Origin: Saprospiraceae bacterium UBA7328
Lineage (GTDB): Bacteria > Bacteroidota > Bacteroidia > Chitinophagales > Saprospiraceae
Direction: 5' to 3'
Length of the DNA stretch: 64,000 bases
Assembly (NCBI GenBank): GCA_002471345.1
Contig: DKPS01000051.1
Location: 20,984-84,983 of the forward strand
The notes under the pieces were generated by a model. That model was not told the origin of the DNA. It did no database searches and saw nothing but the letters and a program-made list of their open reading frames with translations. How positions within the stretch are numbered: the first letter of the stretch is position 1; each line of letters opens with the position of its first letter. The translations under genes were made by a program, and so were the position numbers. Shown piece after piece: positions 10,319 to 19,031 of the stretch.

Positions 10319-11665
10319 CTAAACCTTAGGTTTTTGCCAACCATGATGATAGTCATTGGTCATTAGAGCATTTGCTTCTTTATCATCCCCAAAATTCGAT
10401 GTGTCTGAATTCCAATAAATTTTTCTGCCGGTGTGATATGCTATGTTACCCATCATCGCATTGACAGCTGCAACGCTACCTGAAACCAAAGGGGTATTTA
10501 GGATAGAAGGATCTTTTTTATCTATAGCCTCAATAAAATTTTCCCAGTGTAGGGCGAGATAGTTCAAATCCTGAGGTTTGTCAAATTTGGCGATAGATTC
10601 CATTTTTGGTTGACCAAGATCACTATATGACTTATGAGTGCTTTCTACATAAACTTCATATCCCCCTCGATTTACGACCAGAGTTCCATTGTTCCCAATA
10701 AAAGCTATTCCTTCTGTACGCCCATATGGGCCTCCATCTATTCCTGTGGCGTGCTCCCAAAGCATATTAAAATTGTCATACTCAAAAATGGCTTGTAATG
10801 TATCTGGAGTTTCTGAAGCATCATCAGGATAAGCCAGTTTGCCACCAGAAGCCATTACAGATTTGGGTGCATTTGCCTTCATGGCGTAAAGGGCTATATC
10901 TATTTCATGTACTCCCCAGTCAGTCATAAGGCCACCTGCATAGTCCCAGAACCACCTAAAATTGAAATGAAATCTGTTTTTATTAAAAGGTCTATCAGGT
11001 GCAGGACCGAGCCACATTTTATAGTCTACACCTTCAGGGGCCTTCTCATCTGGATAACTGTCTACGGGTTCCATCCACCCTTGATATGCCCATGTTTTTA
11101 CGAGCCTGATTTGTCCTAAGACTTCACTTTGTACTATATCGATAGCTTTTCTATAGTGAGGCCCACTTCGTTGCCATTGGCCTACCTGAACCATTAGATC
11201 AGGTCTTTTTGATGCAGCCTTTATCATAAGATTACATTCTTCTATAGTAAGCGCAATTGGCTTTTCTACATAGACGTGTTTGCCTGCATCTATAGCGTCA
11301 CAAAACATTTTACAATGCCAGTGATCTGGTGTTCCAATGATTACAATGTCTATTTCATTGTCAGAAAGTATATCTCTATAATCAGAGTATGTTTTCAGTT
11401 TTTTGAAATTGTCTTTATAGTGTTCTGCGCTTCTTTCTTTAATCACATTCTGATCCACATCACAGATTGCTACAAGTTCTACATTCTTAACTTTAATAGC
11501 ATTTTTGGCATTTCCCCATCCCATTCCTTTTGCCCCAATAAGACCTACTCTTAATATGCGGTCATTAACTCTAATAAATGGTTTTGTTATTGCACTTGGA
11601 ATAAAAAGTCCACCTCCAAGTAATGCAGTGTTTTTTACAAATTCTCTTCTTTCGTTTAAAACCAT
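10319..11665 (-). CDS. Gfo/Idh/MocA family oxidoreductase, Tat-exported
   Basis: 448 residues. The N-terminus (NERREFVKN, Arg6-Arg7, then a hydrophobic GGGLFIPSA) is a twin-arginine signal, so the folded NAD(P)-bound enzyme is probably exported to the periplasm. A Rossmann motif (GLIGAKGMGWG) is at about residues 41-51, TPDHWH at 112-117 and the family EKP motif at 134-136. Family members act as sugar or inositol dehydrogenases or as nucleotide-dependent glycosidases; the substrate cannot be read from sequence. Gene order is convergent with the VCBS run, so it is not in that operon, although such oxidoreductases often accompany polysaccharide-use genes in Bacteroidota. Confidence 0.92.
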   Translation of the reverse strand: MVLNERREFVKNTALLGGGLFIPSAITKPFIRVNDRILRVGLIGAKGMGWGNAKNAIKVKNVELVAICDVDQNVIKERSAEHYKDNFKKLKTYSDYRDILSDNEIDIVIIGTPDHWHCKMFCDAIDAGKHVYVEKPIALTIEECNLMIKAASKRPDLMVQVGQWQRSGPHYRKAIDIVQSEVLGQIRLVKTWAYQGWMEPVDSYPDEKAPEGVDYKMWLGPAPDRPFNKNRFHFNFRWFWDYAGGLMTDWGVHEIDIALYAMKANAPKSVMASGGKLAYPDDASETPDTLQAIFEYDNFNMLWEHATGIDGGPYGRTEGIAFIGNNGTLVVNRGGYEVYVESTHKSYSDLGQPKMESIAKFDKPQDLNYLALHWENFIEAIDKKDPSILNTPLVSGSVAAVNAMMGNIAYHTGRKIYWNSDTSNFGDDKEANALMTNDYHHGWQKPKV

Positions 11666-11712
11666 AACCTATTTATTTTGGATGGAGAAAATACGACTTT
11701 TTGAATACTTTT

Positions 11713-12072
11713 CTAGCTAAAAAAAGCATCTTCGAAATGAGTAAGCTTAGGCGGATGTTTACTATTCATGAGCACTGAAATCACATCAAACCTTATTTCC
11801 CAAGTATGATTGATAGCAAACATATAGGCATTAGCAGCTCCAAACATTAAGCTTCTTTTTGCTGAAGAGACAAAGTCCTCTGGCATACCAAATTTCAGGG
11901 TGCTTCTTGTTTTTACCTCTACAAAAATTAGAACACCATTTTTCTCACATATGATGTCTATTTCTGCTTTTTTATATCTCCAATTTTTTTCTAAAATTCT
12001 ATAACTCTTTTTTAAAAGTAGCTCACAAGCTATTTCTTCACCTTTTCGTCCCAGTTCGTTATGATCTGACAT
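11713..12072 (-). CDS. YraN/UPF0102 family nuclease-like protein
   Basis: About 119 residues if translation begins at the internal ATG at 12072 (MSDHNELGRKGEE), which matches the usual family N-terminus. The longer frame up to 12126 adds 18 residues without family character. The conserved core is visible: GRKGEEIACELL, NWRYKKAEIDII and FVEVKTR, a PD-(D/E)xK-like restriction-endonuclease fold with the expected E...D...ExK pattern. The biological role of YraN proteins is not settled. It lies 47 bases upstream of the oxidoreductase start on the same strand, so the two could share a transcript. Confidence 0.88.
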   Translation of the reverse strand: MSDHNELGRKGEEIACELLLKKSYRILEKNWRYKKAEIDIICEKNGVLIFVEVKTRSTLKFGMPEDFVSSAKRSLMFGAANAYMFAINHTWEIRFDVISVLMNSKHPPKLTHFEDAFFS

Positions 12073-12209
12073 TATTTGTAAGTAGTGATGCCTTAATTTA
12101 ATACAATGGCACTGCTTTATCAACATACTGTATTATAAGGTGAAAAGAAATCAATTCTGGCCTTTCTTTTTATATCATATTTGCGACTTGAATAGTCACA
12201 TATTAGAGA

Positions 12210-12229
12210 TTATTCTATATTGAGAATAA
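12210..12229. promoter_or_regulatory. Inverted repeat upstream of the PGI/PMI gene
   Basis: TTATTCT and AGAATAA form perfect 7-base arms around ATATTG, ending 20 bases before the start at 12250. No U-run follows, so an operator or 5'UTR hairpin is more likely than a terminator. The spacer resembles part of a Bacteroidota -7 box, but the match is imperfect. Confidence 0.3.
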
Positions 12230-12249
12230 CTTAGTAGAAAGCAAAAATT

Positions 12250-13239
12250 ATGATGGATCAACTTATTGCCAGGTTCCCTGAGCAGCTAGAAGAAGCACTA
12301 CAAATTGCGGATAAAGCGAAAATAACTTCTCACGACCATAAAATCCATAAAGTATACGTTGCTGGGTTGGGAGGTTCTGGAATAGGAGCGGACTTTGTAT
12401 CTGAATTCATCAGAGATGAATGTAAAATACCCTATACCGTAGGTAAAGGGTATAGCATTCCAGCATACGTTGATCAAAATACATTAGCCATTGCATCATC
12501 CTATTCTGGAAATACTGAAGAAACCCTTTATTCTTTTGAGCAAATAGAAAAAAGTGGAGCTAAGATTGTTGTTATATCATCGGGGGGAAAACTAATTGAA
12601 ATTGCAAAAGAAGAGGGTTATGATTTTGTTCAAGTACCAGGAGACTGGCCTTCCCCCAGGGCATGCTTAGGGTTTTCACTTGTTCAGCAATTGGGCGTCA
12701 TGTTCAAAATGGGACTTATTTCTGATGAAAGCCTAAAAAGTATAAAAAGCTCAATAACTCTTATTGAATCCAAGTCAGAAGCTATAAAAACAGAAGCTAA
12801 GGAGATAGCTGATAAATTGTTCAATAAGCTCCCGATCATTTATACAACTGATAGAATGTCATCAGTGGCTGTTCGACTTAGACAACAAATTAATGAAAAC
12901 TCAAAAGCTCTATGCTGGCATCATGTCATACCTGAAATGAACCATAATGAATTAGTAGGGTGGAGAGATAAGAATCAAGACCTAGCCGTGATTTATCTCA
13001 GAAATGATGATGATTTTAAAAGGAATAATGTAAGAATAGAGATCAATCAACAGATACTTTCTAAATATACAGACACAATTATCAATGTTTATTCTAAAGG
13101 AAATGACCTTATAGAAAAAGCAATGTATTTGGTTTATTTAGGAGATTGGGTTTCGTGGTATCTTTCTCAATTAAGAGGAATGGATTCTATCGAAGTAGAT
13201 GTAATAGACTTCTTAAAAGGAGAACTAGCCAAGGTTTAA
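12250..13239 (+). CDS. Bifunctional phosphoglucose/phosphomannose isomerase
   Basis: 329 residues. It interconverts glucose-6-phosphate or mannose-6-phosphate with fructose-6-phosphate in the cytoplasm. The SIS fold shows in GLGGSGIGAD (39-48) and the phosphate-binding SSYSGNTEE (83-91). PRACLGF and NHNELVGW are motifs of the small PGI/PMI family best known from archaea and some bacteria, distinct from the roughly 550-residue classical PGI. There are two consecutive ATG codons at 12250 and 12253 and either could be used. It is transcribed divergently from yraN. Confidence 0.92.
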   Translation: MMDQLIARFPEQLEEALQIADKAKITSHDHKIHKVYVAGLGGSGIGADFVSEFIRDECKIPYTVGKGYSIPAYVDQNTLAIASSYSGNTEETLYSFEQIEKSGAKIVVISSGGKLIEIAKEEGYDFVQVPGDWPSPRACLGFSLVQQLGVMFKMGLISDESLKSIKSSITLIESKSEAIKTEAKEIADKLFNKLPIIYTTDRMSSVAVRLRQQINENSKALCWHHVIPEMNHNELVGWRDKNQDLAVIYLRNDDDFKRNNVRIEINQQILSKYTDTIINVYSKGNDLIEKAMYLVYLGDWVSWYLSQLRGMDSIEVDVIDFLKGELAKV

Positions 13240-13276
13240 AATAGAGCAGCAAATACTGCTAAGATTTGGGAAAAAG

Positions 13277-13348
13277 TAAACCTCCTGGATTTAGCATCTT
13301 TTCGGTAACTATAGTTTTTTCACACAGTTTAGAAGCCCAGGAGGTTTA
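13277..13348 (+). promoter_or_regulatory. Long-range hairpin that would hide a Shine-Dalgarno site
   Basis: TAAACCTCCTGG (13277-13288) pairs perfectly with CCAGGAGGTTTA (13337-13348), giving a 12-bp stem around a 48-base loop. The 3' arm contains AGGAGG (13339-13344), placed three bases before an ATG at 13348, so the stem would cover both. This could be a translational switch, a small RNA or a bidirectional transcript end. The pairing is seen directly; function is inference. Confidence 0.45.
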
Positions 13349-13407
13349 TGATCGTTTCATACTCGCATAAAACGATTAGCTTCTTAATTTCGCTGCCTAT
13401 TTGGTAA
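13348..13407 (+). CDS. Possible 19-residue peptide behind a strong Shine-Dalgarno
   Basis: ATG at 13348 follows AGGAGG with a spacing of only 3 bases, shorter than optimal. The frame encodes MIVSYSHKTISFLISLPIW and stops at 13405-13407. A second inverted repeat (ATCGTTT...AAACGAT, 13351-13376) lies inside it. Such a strong Shine-Dalgarno is unusual for this genome. It could be a leader-type peptide, but no co-directional gene follows, which argues against attenuation. It may be chance. Confidence 0.25.
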   Translation: MIVSYSHKTISFLISLPIW

Positions 13408-13573
13408 TTTTCAGAACTTAATGGCCCTAAGAAAAACAATAAAAAAAGGTCATTTGATCTCTAAAATAACCTTTATATTTTAGGATAATAATTTTCCTCT
13501 TAATAAATTGAGTTTGAATAGTTCAGTTAAATGAACAATCTAAAAAACATCGATTTAATGGATGCTCTTTTGC

Positions 13574-14161
13574 TTAATATGAATGAAGTTTGACACCACT
13601 TTCTTCCATCGATTTTCTGATGTTGATAAGTGCATACCTCATTCTTCCAAGAGCCGTATTTATACTTACTCTTGTTAGAGCTGCTATTTCTTTAAAACTC
13701 ATGTCAGCATAATGTCTTAAAATAACTACTTCTCTTTGCTCTGGGGGTAGTTGGTCTACAAGGTTTCTTATAGCTGTATACGTCTGATCTTTGATGATAG
13801 TTGTCTCCATATTGTCATCCTTGACCTCTAAAACATCAAAGATGTCAAATGTCTCAGAAGGAGAAACTTTAGTTCTTCTTTTTGATCTTCTAAAGTAATC
13901 TACACAAAGGTTATATGAGATTCGCATAGCCCATTGAAGGAATTTACCTTCATGATTATACTTTCCTCTGCGCAGAGTATCAATAATTTTTATGAAAACT
14001 TCTTGAAAGATGTCTTTTGCGAGATCATGATCTTTTACAAATAAATAAATTGAAGTGTATATTTTATTCTTGTGACGAGTAAGCAATACTTCGAAAGCTT
14101 TCTCATTACCTTTTAAATAACCGTTGATAAGATCCTTCTCTGAAAGGGATTGAACATTCAT
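13574..14161 (-). CDS. ECF (sigma-70 family group 4) RNA polymerase sigma factor
   Basis: 195 residues, normal for an ECF sigma. Region 2 covers about residues 20-95 (DLAKDIFQEVFIKI, then FLQWAMRISYNLCVDYFRR). Region 4 covers about 135-185 (LPPEQREVVILRHYADMSFKEIA, then the helix-turn-helix). It directs RNA polymerase to a specific promoter set, usually for envelope stress or surface functions. No anti-sigma gene is adjacent, and uvrA is divergent 280 bases away, so its control is not evident from context. Confidence 0.93.
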   Translation of the reverse strand: MNVQSLSEKDLINGYLKGNEKAFEVLLTRHKNKIYTSIYLFVKDHDLAKDIFQEVFIKIIDTLRRGKYNHEGKFLQWAMRISYNLCVDYFRRSKRRTKVSPSETFDIFDVLEVKDDNMETTIIKDQTYTAIRNLVDQLPPEQREVVILRHYADMSFKEIAALTRVSINTALGRMRYALINIRKSMEESGVKLHSY

Positions 14162-14373
14162 ACTCTAAAGCATTTTAGATTGACTAAATAATATTTGCTA
14201 TAAATTTTAAGAGTAGATGTTCAGACTATAGGCAATCTATATTTTAATTACGACAAAAATATGAAAAGAATCTCTAATGTCAAAAGACATAGAGCAAATA
14301 AAAAGGAGATTTTCTATTATATCAACCCTAAGTATATATTTTCTTTTTTTTTTTAACTAATTAGCAAAATTCC

Positions 14374-14394
14374 GATATGTTCGAAATTCATATC
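14374..14394. promoter_or_regulatory. Inverted repeat upstream of uvrA
   Basis: GATATG and CATATC arms of 6 bases flank TTCGAAATT, 48 bases before the uvrA start. An 11-base T run lies just upstream (about 14344-14354). It may be an operator in the divergent sigma/uvrA region. The arms are short and AT-rich, so chance is possible. Confidence 0.25.
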
Positions 14395-14441
14395 ATGAGT
14401 CCTTTGTTTACGGTACATTTGGAATTTTTTAGAGAGAAATT

Positions 14442-17246
14442 GTGAAGGAAATAGATACACGGAAAATTATTCACATTAAGGGTGCAAGATCTAATAATCT
14501 TAAGAATATTGAATTATTAATACCCAAAAAACAACTGATAGTTGTTACTGGTGTGTCAGGATCAGGTAAATCTTCCTTAATTATGGATACCCTTTATGCT
14601 GAAGGACAACGGCGTTATGTAGAAAGCCTTTCTTCGTATGCAAGACAGTTTCTTAACCGGATGAAAAAGCCAGAAATTGATTTTATAAAAGGGATTGCTC
14701 CAGCTATAGCTATAGAGCAAAAAGTTACCACTGGAAATAATAGGTCTACAGTAGGTTCTATGACTGAAGTCTACGATTATATGAGATTACTTTATGCTAC
14801 TACAGGCCGTACTTATAGCCCTGTTTCTGGGGATTTAGTAAGAAAGCATCATGTGAGTGATGTAACAGATTTTATTTCTGGACATCAAGGTAAGAGAGCT
14901 CAACTTTTTGCGCCATTTGTAAAAAGATATCATGATAGATTGCTTAAAAAGCAATTGGAGTTATTACTTCAAAAAGGGTACACTCGTGTCCAACGGGATG
15001 GTGAATTAGTGCAAATAGAAGATATCCTTGACTCAAAGGCGGCCATACTTAAAATGACATTAGGAGATGTAGCTGATCATTTAAAAATTCTCATTGATCG
15101 ATTCAGTATTAATGATGATAAGGAAAATCAAAAGCGAATTGCAGATAGTATAAATACTGCATTCTATGAAGGCGAAGGTGAGTGTACAATTGAGATAGTG
15201 GAAGCTGAAACTAGAAGTTTCAATAATAGATTTGAAATGGATGGCATCACATTTTTAGAACCTGTCAACCAACTTTTTAATTACAATAACCCTTATGGTG
15301 CATGTCCAAAATGTGAAGGCTATGGAAAAGTCCTGGGCATAGATCCTAAAAAAGTAATTCCGGATGAATCGGCTTCTGTTTATGATGGAGCTATAGTATG
15401 TTGGAGAGGTGAAAAGAATAGCTGGTTTCAAAAACAATTGATCAATGCGGCACATCACTTTGATTTTCCTGTACACAAGCCAATAGAAGACTTCACAAAA
15501 GAGGAATACGAATTACTCTGGACTGGAAATTCACATTTTGATGGAATTAATGATTTTTTCAAGGAATTAGAACAAAAGACTTACAAAATTCAGAATAGGG
15601 TGATGTTGGCTCGATATAGAGGTAGAACAGTCTGTGGAGAATGCAAAGGAGGAAGATTAAGAAAGGAATCATCTTATGTAAAAATTGCTGAAAAAAGTAT
15701 AACAGATCTAATCAATCTACCGATAGAAGATCTCAAAGAATTTTTTGAAAATATAAACCTAGATGATTATCAGAGTCAAGTAGCTGATAGATTGCTCACA
15801 GAGATTAATGCAAGACTCGGTGTGATGTGTGACATAGGATTAGGATATCTAACTTTGGATAGAATTAGTAACACATTAAGCGGTGGAGAAACACAACGAA
15901 TCAACATTACCAGAACATTAGGTAGCAATTTGACAAGTTCGCTTTATATTCTTGATGAACCTAGTATAGGTCTACATCCAAAGGATACAAGTAAGCTTGT
16001 TGAGGTTCTTAAAAATCTCAGAGACCTAGGAAACACAGTTATTGTAGTAGAGCACGAAGAAGAAATTATCAGAAATGCAGATCACATTATTGATATAGGC
16101 CCGAAAGCTGGTATTCATGGAGGATACGTGGTATACAATGGACCTTTCAAAAAGTTGATATCTTTAAAAAAGAGCCTCACTAAAGAATATCTGAGTGGAG
16201 AAAGAAGAGTGGGTGTAGATCGTATGAAAAGAGAAAAATTTACCAACAAAATTGAGATTAAAGGAGCTCGTCAGCACAATCTTAAAAATATTGACGTAAC
16301 CATCCCATTAAATGCTATATCAGTTATTTCCGGAGTGTCTGGTTCAGGTAAAACAACTCTAGTAAAAAAAATCCTATATCCTGCTCTCCAACATGCAATT
16401 GGTGAAATTACCACAACAAAATTGGGTTTATATAAAGATCTAGTAGGAGACCTTACTCTTATCAAAGCTGTAGAATTGATAAGTCAGAGTCCTATTGGAA
16501 AGTCATCAAGAAGCAATCCAGCGACTTATACCAAAGCATATGATGGTATCAGAAAGCTAATGGCTGCTCAACAATCTTCTAAGATCAAAGGATATGAAGC
16601 GAAGCATTTTTCATTTAATGTAGATGCAGGTAGATGTGAAAACTGTAAAGGTGAAGGAGAGATTACTATAGAGATGCAATTTTTAGCTGATGTAAAGTTA
16701 CAATGCGAGGATTGTAAAGGTAAAAGATTTAAGCAGGAAGTATTAGATGTTAAGTATCAAGGAAAGAACATCCATGATATACTAGAAATGAGTATTGAAG
16801 AGGCATTGGAATTTTTTCAAGATCAAAAAGAAATCTACAAAAGAATAAAACCACTAGATGATGTGGGACTTGGGTATGTCAAGTTAGGACAATCTTCGAG
16901 TACGCTATCAGGAGGAGAAGCTCAACGTGTAAAATTAGCGTCATTTTTAATTTTGGAAAAAAGAGCCCCTCATACATTTTTCATATTTGATGAACCGACA
17001 ACAGGGTTACACTTTGATGATATCAATAAGTTACTTATGGCTATGAACCAGTTAGTGGATTCAGGTCATACTGTTTTAATTGTAGAGCATAATTTGGATG
17101 TTATTTCATCTGCAGATTGGGTAGTTGATTTAGGCCCTCTCGGTGGTGGTAAAGGAGGTGAATTATTGTTTCAAGGTAAGCCCATTGAATTGAGAAAAGT
17201 CAAAAGGTCATATACAGGAAAATTTCTTGAGGAAAAACTAAACTAG
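14442..17246 (+). CDS. uvrA: Excinuclease ABC subunit A
   Basis: 934 residues from a GTG start, close to the E. coli length of 940. It is the damage-scanning ATPase of nucleotide excision repair and loads UvrB. Two ABC cassettes are visible: Walker A GVSGSGKSS (about 37-45) and GVSGSGKTT in the C-terminal half, signatures LSGGETQR and LSGGEAQR, and Walker B LDEPSIGLH and FDEPTTGLH. The C-terminal zinc module is intact (CENC...CEDC). The first zinc module keeps only its second half (CPKCEGYG); the CPxCG half is replaced by NRFEMDGITF, which I recall as common in Bacteroidota UvrA. uvrB lies 8.4 kb downstream on the same strand. Confidence 0.97.
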   Translation: MKEIDTRKIIHIKGARSNNLKNIELLIPKKQLIVVTGVSGSGKSSLIMDTLYAEGQRRYVESLSSYARQFLNRMKKPEIDFIKGIAPAIAIEQKVTTGNNRSTVGSMTEVYDYMRLLYATTGRTYSPVSGDLVRKHHVSDVTDFISGHQGKRAQLFAPFVKRYHDRLLKKQLELLLQKGYTRVQRDGELVQIEDILDSKAAILKMTLGDVADHLKILIDRFSINDDKENQKRIADSINTAFYEGEGECTIEIVEAETRSFNNRFEMDGITFLEPVNQLFNYNNPYGACPKCEGYGKVLGIDPKKVIPDESASVYDGAIVCWRGEKNSWFQKQLINAAHHFDFPVHKPIEDFTKEEYELLWTGNSHFDGINDFFKELEQKTYKIQNRVMLARYRGRTVCGECKGGRLRKESSYVKIAEKSITDLINLPIEDLKEFFENINLDDYQSQVADRLLTEINARLGVMCDIGLGYLTLDRISNTLSGGETQRINITRTLGSNLTSSLYILDEPSIGLHPKDTSKLVEVLKNLRDLGNTVIVVEHEEEIIRNADHIIDIGPKAGIHGGYVVYNGPFKKLISLKKSLTKEYLSGERRVGVDRMKREKFTNKIEIKGARQHNLKNIDVTIPLNAISVISGVSGSGKTTLVKKILYPALQHAIGEITTTKLGLYKDLVGDLTLIKAVELISQSPIGKSSRSNPATYTKAYDGIRKLMAAQQSSKIKGYEAKHFSFNVDAGRCENCKGEGEITIEMQFLADVKLQCEDCKGKRFKQEVLDVKYQGKNIHDILEMSIEEALEFFQDQKEIYKRIKPLDDVGLGYVKLGQSSSTLSGGEAQRVKLASFLILEKRAPHTFFIFDEPTTGLHFDDINKLLMAMNQLVDSGHTVLIVEHNLDVISSADWVVDLGPLGGGKGGELLFQGKPIELRKVKRSYTGKFLEEKLN

Positions 17247-17368
17247 ACAGATTGGCTCATGCCAAAGTTGCTAGTTTCTTATAAAAATTACACGATTAAA
17301 GTCTTTTTGTGACCTCTGGAACTTTTTTGGCAAAAAAATTGTCCTAATAATCAATAAGACTGAAGGCT

Positions 17369-17746
17369 ATGAGTAATTCTACTAAAATCACAAAAAGATA
17401 CAGCGATGAAGAACTTGCTGAATTTGAACAACTAATCCATGAAAAAATATCCCAAGCTCAAGAGCAATTAGAATATTACCTAAACCAAATCAAGGCTATG
17501 GGTGCTAATAATGATTCTAAGTTAAAAGGCTTGGATGATGGTACCTCAACTGTGGAAAGTGAAAGAATATCTACCATGGCCAGTAGACAAAGGAAGTTAA
17601 TACACCATCTTGAAAATGCTAGTCTCCGTATTAAAAACAAGGTCTATGGCGTATGCAGAGACTCAGGTGAGTTAATCTCTAAAGAACGTCTACGTGCTGT
17701 ACCTCATGCCACATTAAGCATAAAAGCAAAAGAAGCTAGAGCTTAG
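17369..17746 (+). CDS. DksA/TraR family protein with degenerate zinc finger
   Basis: 125 residues. An N-terminal charged coiled-coil region (about 10-95) precedes a DksA-type C-terminal motif, YGVCRDSGELISKERLRAVPHA. DksA-family proteins enter the RNA polymerase secondary channel and tune transcription with ppGpp. Of the four zinc cysteines only the first remains: CxxC has become CRDS and the last pair SIKA. I recall this degeneration from other Bacteroidota homologs, so it is unlikely to be inactivation. It sits 65 bases upstream of lspA, a linkage common in the phylum. Confidence 0.88.
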   Translation: MSNSTKITKRYSDEELAEFEQLIHEKISQAQEQLEYYLNQIKAMGANNDSKLKGLDDGTSTVESERISTMASRQRKLIHHLENASLRIKNKVYGVCRDSGELISKERLRAVPHATLSIKAKEARA

Positions 17747-17811
17747 TTAAATTCGTTCTCAGATATATTCTATCTAGTCTTTTACATACTTTTGCTTCAA
17801 ATTATAGAGAT

Positions 17812-18546
17812 TTGAAGCGGACCTATCTTGTGTTTTTAGTTCTATTATCAGTATTAGTAATAGATCAAGCTCTTAAAATATACATCAAAACTAATTTTCA
17901 CTATGGTGAAAGTTATAAAATTGCTGGTCAGGATTGGGCTCAGCTACATTTTATTGAGAATGAGGGAATGGCTTTTGGTATCACCTTTGGTAATAAATGC
18001 ATTGGTGTAAGAGGAGACGATGGGAATTGTAAGGGTATTATTTTAAGCCCAAGAGGTGGAAAGATTCTCTTAAGTATATTTCGCCTAGTAATGGTCGGCT
18101 TTTTAATCTATTTATTAATGGATTTAATAAGAGCAAAAGAGCCCAAAGGGCTAATTGTAGCATTTTCTATGATTTTGGCTGGGGCTATCGGGAATATAAT
18201 TGATAGCGCTATTTATGGAGTTATATTTTCTAATTCGCCAATACATACAAATGTAGTATCTGAGATGTTTCCTGATGCAGGAGGGTATTCGGATTTTTTA
18301 TTCGGAAGAGTAGTAGATATGTTTTACTTTCCATTGGTTGATACTACTTTGCCCCAATGGTTACCATTCTTTGGAGGTGATAGTTTCGAATTCTTCAGAC
18401 CTGTATTTAACGTTGCTGATTCTTCAATAACCGTTGGAGTACTTATGATCATATTATTCTATCATAATTTCCTGTTCAAACCCACAAAAAAGGAAGAAGT
18501 AGAAATAAAAGAATTGCCAAAAGTAGAATCAGACCCTATTAGTTAG
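17812..18546 (+). CDS. lspA: Lipoprotein signal peptidase (prolipoprotein signal peptidase II)
   Basis: 244 residues from a TTG start; no in-frame ATG lies upstream. It is an inner-membrane aspartyl protease that cleaves signal peptides before the lipidated cysteine, and would mature the many lipoproteins in this window. Four membrane segments are visible. The family motifs are present: ENEGMAFGI near residue 50, AGAIGNIIDS with the first catalytic Asp, and FNVADSSI with the second. The protein is longer than the roughly 165-residue E. coli enzyme because of loop insertions (GNKCIGVRGDDGNCKG and the segment before GRVVDMFYFP), which Bacteroidota homologs often have. Its 3' end overlaps the convergent ArsR-type gene by 18 bases. 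Confidence 0.94.
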   Translation: MKRTYLVFLVLLSVLVIDQALKIYIKTNFHYGESYKIAGQDWAQLHFIENEGMAFGITFGNKCIGVRGDDGNCKGIILSPRGGKILLSIFRLVMVGFLIYLLMDLIRAKEPKGLIVAFSMILAGAIGNIIDSAIYGVIFSNSPIHTNVVSEMFPDAGGYSDFLFGRVVDMFYFPLVDTTLPQWLPFFGGDSFEFFRPVFNVADSSITVGVLMIILFYHNFLFKPTKKEEVEIKELPKVESDPIS

Positions 18547-18858
18547 TTCTTTTTCTTTAGCTAAAAAGTTATTGAGAGCTGTTTCAGCTTTGGTTACTAC
18601 ATCATACTTGATCTTGTAGACTACCATTTTGCCTTCTCTTTCGCATTGCACAACATCAGCTAACCTTAGAACTCTTAAATGCTGGGAAGTGATAGATTGC
18701 TCAATATTCAGTGACCTGTAAATCTTATTCACATTAGTCTCACCTTCATCGTCAATATACTCCAATATGCGCAACCTCAAAGGGTGTGCAAGTGCGCGCA
18801 TTAGATCACAAGAATAATTCAGTTTAGCTTCGCTAAACGTTACTTTAGTACGTTTCAT
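18529..18858 (-). CDS. ArsR-type winged-helix transcriptional regulator, copy A
   Basis: 109 residues. The helix-turn-helix region includes MRALAHPLRLRILEYI (about 19-34) and SLNIEQSITSQHLRVLRLADVV (about 48-69), then a wing (EREGKMVVYKI). The metal-site motif ELCVCDL of ArsR/SmtB sensors is absent; cysteines occur at CDLMRAL and VVQCERE only. The signal sensed is therefore unknown. It lies downstream of a second ArsR-type gene on the same strand and overlaps the 3' end of lspA. An inverted repeat over its putative promoter suggests autoregulation. Confidence 0.9.
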   Translation of the reverse strand: MKRTKVTFSEAKLNYSCDLMRALAHPLRLRILEYIDDEGETNVNKIYRSLNIEQSITSQHLRVLRLADVVQCEREGKMVVYKIKYDVVTKAETALNNFLAKEKELTNRV

Positions 18859-18901
18859 CTATTAGTTTCCTTATTATCAATCGACCTTGAGACAAAGATG
18901 G

Positions 18902-18930
18902 CAAATATAATTCGATTGACAAAATTATAT
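18902..18930 (-). promoter_or_regulatory. Candidate promoter/operator of ArsR-type copy A
   Basis: On the minus strand a TATATTTG -7-like box occupies 18909-18902, matching the Bacteroidota TAnnTTTG consensus. Arms ATATAATT (18905-18912) and AATTATAT (18923-18930) form an 8-base inverted repeat overlapping and just upstream of the box, where a repressor would block polymerase. No clear -33 TTTG is seen. The start codon is 44 bases downstream. Confidence 0.4.
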
Positions 18931-19031
18931 TAAGAAAAATTTATATATGAATGAAAACGTATGTTCTTTGGAAGGTAAGGTGGGTAAAAAAGGAGAGAAT
19001 AAAAGGGGGGAAAGTGAGGGGGGAATTCACA

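Larger units (their letters stand above)
13240..13573. other. 334-base intergenic region between convergent genes
   Basis: It holds a small GC-rich hairpin (AGCAG...CTGCT, 13245-13260), a strong long-range inverted repeat with a tiny ORF (listed separately), and AT-rich sequence with a weak GTTCA...TGAAC repeat near 13519-13534. I see no tRNA and no canonical U-tailed terminator. Confidence 0.6.

Noticed and set aside
14261-14356. 31-codon ORF (MKRISNVKRH...) between the sigma factor and uvrA
   Set aside because: It ends in a run of phenylalanines encoded by a poly-T tract; this is low-complexity sequence rather than a credible protein.
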